Below, one piece after another: positions 62,428 through 64,000 of a DNA stretch of 64,000 bases. The first letter of the stretch is position 1. Each line of letters starts with the position of its first letter. The position numbers were made by a program, and so were the translations under genes. The stretch comes from Ensifer adhaerens (GTDB lineage Bacteria; Pseudomonadota; Alphaproteobacteria; Rhizobiales; Rhizobiaceae). Below the pieces are notes generated by a model. That model ran no database searches and was not told where the DNA came from. It was given only the letters and a program-made list of their open reading frames with translations. The stretch spans positions 806,001 to 870,000 of the forward strand of contig NZ_CP015880.1 of assembly GCF_000697965.2 (NCBI RefSeq), in the 5' to 3' direction.

Positions 62428-63360
62428 TCAAGCCCAGGGCGTGATACCGAGAAGCTTGGCGCCCAGATCCGAAAGGCTGGCGGGGGAGGCGTTGTGCTTT
62501 TCCCATTCGCGCGGGTCGCCGGGAAAGGCGTCGCGCTTCGGATGGTCGAGCTCGCGCCACAGGTGCACCCGTTCCTCGCGCTCGGCGACATTGCCCCATT
62601 CTGCCGGATGCATCGAAATGTACTGCGCCATGCGCACGCGGCCATCGGAATGATTGGGCCGCACGCCGTGGGCCAGCAGGCTGTTGAAGATCATCAGGTC
62701 GCCGGCCTCCATCTCGATGTTGACGGTCGAAAGACCGGTCATGTCGGGGTGCATCGGGTCGCGGTCGGCGCTTTGAGTCTTCTCCCAGCTTTCGAAGTTT
62801 TCGAACAGTTCCGGCACGCATTGGAAGCCGCCGACGTCGCCGTCCTGCTTCTTGAGGCTGAGCACGCCCTGAACGCCGATCGGCAGCGGCCGGATTGAGG
62901 TGTCGACGTCCCAATGTATGAAGCCGTTGGGATTGCCCTTGACCTTCTTCGGTGGGTTGAGGTTGGCGCGGTCGATCGTCACCCACAGGTCTTCGCGGTC
63001 CCAGATGTCGACGAAGGCGCCGTAGATGCGCGGCTCCTGGCGGTTGTCCCAGAGATACTGGTGATTGTAGATCTCCAGCATGCCGGTGTTGTTGAGTTCC
63101 TTCATCTTGTGCTCGCGTCGCTGCGGCGCATACCAGGTCGAAGGGTCGGCCGGATCCTTTTCGTCGAAGCGCCAGAGCAACTCGACGAGCCGCTCGACAT
63201 TGGTCGCCGGTACCGCCTGACGGACGATGACGTAGCCCTTGGTGATCCAGTGCTGCCAGTCCGCTTCCGAAAGCACGCGCAGAGGCAGCCGCTTCCGGAT
63301 GTCCTTCAGTTGAATATCGAGATGGGCCGCCGTCGGGTGACTGTCTCTGAGTGGCTGCAT
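62428..63360 (-). CDS. PhyH-family (phytanoyl-CoA dioxygenase-like) iron/2-oxoglutarate oxygenase
   Basis: A 310-residue non-haem iron oxygenase of the PhyH family. The iron ligands are HWDVD (HxD) and the distal histidine in LLAHGVRPN, with the 2-oxoglutarate arginine in GRVRMAQY. The substrate is unknown; the family includes hydroxylases of ectoine, phytanoyl groups and natural products. GAGGAGATCC precedes the ATG at 63360, while the longer open frame runs into the divergent regulator's promoter. The AraC gene on the other side is its likely controller. Confidence 0.9.
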   Translation of the reverse strand: MQPLRDSHPTAAHLDIQLKDIRKRLPLRVLSEADWQHWITKGYVIVRQAVPATNVERLVELLWRFDEKDPADPSTWYAPQRREHKMKELNNTGMLEIYNHQYLWDNRQEPRIYGAFVDIWDREDLWVTIDRANLNPPKKVKGNPNGFIHWDVDTSIRPLPIGVQGVLSLKKQDGDVGGFQCVPELFENFESWEKTQSADRDPMHPDMTGLSTVNIEMEAGDLMIFNSLLAHGVRPNHSDGRVRMAQYISMHPAEWGNVAEREERVHLWRELDHPKRDAFPGDPREWEKHNASPASLSDLGAKLLGITPWA

Positions 63361-63487
63361 GTGGATCTCCTCGCCTGGCAGGTTTGATTGGTGATGGAGA
63401 AAACCTAGCCCTTTCAACGGTGCCGCTGTTGCACGCAGCCTGCTTACATTGATACTATTCTGGCTTCTGAGGAGAGAATGGTGCAAC

Positions 63488-64000
63488 ATGAAGGCTGTTT
63501 TGCAGAAGATCTCGAGGCCGACCAATGCCTCATCAATCTTGCTAGACCGCCGGCTCGACGATGCCATCCCGTTCCAATGGCACCATCATCCCGAGTTCGA
63601 ACTGACGCTGACGCTCAACTCGCGCGGCCAGCGCTTCATCGGAGACCATATCGGTGCCTATGAGGACGGCGATCTCGTGCTGGTCGGCTCCAACCTGCCG
63701 CACACCTGGCACTCCGCCGGCAAGGTCGACGAGGCCGAACCGCACGTGGCGCTGGTGCTCTGGTTCCATCCGGAATGGGTGGAGCGCCTGGAGGAGGGCT
63801 TCGTCGAACTCGCCGGCGTCAAGGCGATGTTCGAGCGTTCGGCTCCAGGGTTGCAGTTCACGCCGGAAGTGGCCACCCGCGTGCGGCCGCTGTTCGAAGG
63901 GTTGCGCCGGTTGGCGCCGGAGGAGCGCCTGCCGGACGTCCTGTCGATGCTGACGATCCTGGCGCGCGAGCAGGCGGTAACACCACTGTCGAGCCGGGTC
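63488..64000 (+). CDS. AraC-family transcriptional regulator, truncated by window end
   Basis: The first 171 residues of a regulator with an N-terminal cupin domain: WHHHPEFELTLTL and IGDHIGAYEDGDLVLVGSNLPHTW are typical of AraC sensors. The DNA-binding domain would follow beyond the window. The frame is intact to the last base. It is divergent from the PhyH gene with a gap of 127 bp, and probably regulates it in response to a small molecule. Confidence 0.85.
   Translation, partial: MKAVLQKISRPTNASSILLDRRLDDAIPFQWHHHPEFELTLTLNSRGQRFIGDHIGAYEDGDLVLVGSNLPHTWHSAGKVDEAEPHVALVLWFHPEWVERLEEGFVELAGVKAMFERSAPGLQFTPEVATRVRPLFEGLRRLAPEERLPDVLSMLTILAREQAVTPLSSRV

Noticed and set aside
1..64000. CRISPR arrays, prophage, insertion sequences, toxin-antitoxin or defence islands
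   Set aside because: No array-like repeats, transposase, integrase, phage structural gene or recognised defence protein was seen on either strand; the caspase-like protein is secreted and has no defence-type partner.

Overview
The window is GC-rich chromosomal DNA of a Rhizobiaceae bacterium, most probably Ensifer/Sinorhizobium. The evidence is an RkpK-LpsL pair for UDP-glucuronate/UDP-galacturonate, a RopA-type porin, BA14K and DUF3563 small proteins, a single RelA/SpoT homologue next to rpoZ, and palindromic intergenic repeats of the rhizobial kind. I see no phage, transposase, integrase, conjugation gene or CRISPR array. Most of the window is ordinary chromosomal backbone.

Layout. 0.3-2.5 kb: two membrane transporters facing each other. 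2.7-3.1 kb: a tandem of two very small genes. 3.3-5.6 kb: an atypical uracil-DNA glycosylase and a YegD-type Hsp70. 6.0-9.3 kb: ETF-ubiquinone oxidoreductase, an alpha/beta hydrolase and a divergent CGNR regulator. 9.6-13.2 kb: betaine-type uptake genes without an ATPase, then an EamA exporter with a divergent Lrp regulator. 13.4-17.8 kb: an envelope glycolipid block (lipid kinase, GT-C glycosyltransferase, polyprenyl-phosphate GT2, flippase-like protein). 17.8-21.8 kb: AMP nucleosidase, YnfA, a second tandem of tiny genes, a DUF2147 protein and a Sel1 protein. 21.9-26.6 kb: a HisC-like aminotransferase, two PilZ proteins and a secreted caspase-like/Sel1/peptidoglycan-binding protein. 26.8 kb: tRNA-Ser(GCU). 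27.5-32.5 kb: porin, hydrolase, BA14K protein and lytic transglycosylase.

32.8-42.3 kb holds core housekeeping genes: dapA-smpB, a NYN/LabA protein, rpoZ, rsh, DUF3563, then DUF2062-acpS-lepB-rnc-era with overlapping or near-overlapping starts. 42.3-54 kb lies between era and recO, which are adjacent in many bacteria. It carries arsC, a glycerophosphodiesterase, a glutathionyl-hydroquinone reductase, cfa, tex, rkpK, lpsL, an ArsR/SRPBCC pair and an L,D-transpeptidase. 54-64 kb: recO, a thioesterase, a Tat-exported PhoX phosphatase with a candidate Pho box, a very large DUF2339 membrane protein, an HD hydrolase, a MOSC protein, a PhyH dioxygenase, and a divergent AraC regulator cut by the window end.

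Taken together, several genes concern the cell envelope. RkpK and LpsL can make UDP-galacturonate, and the GT2/GT-C/flippase block 35 kb away has the architecture of the dodecaprenyl-phosphate-GalA route to lipopolysaccharide, although the sugar is inferred. Slt, the L,D-transpeptidase and the caspase-Sel1 protein act at or near peptidoglycan. I found no clear multi-gene system that is wholly new. The best candidates for undescribed biology are the two tandems of tiny genes with conserved-looking cis structures, the secreted caspase-like fusion beside a canonical/degenerate PilZ pair, the two-cysteine glycosylase, and the ATPase-less uptake pair.
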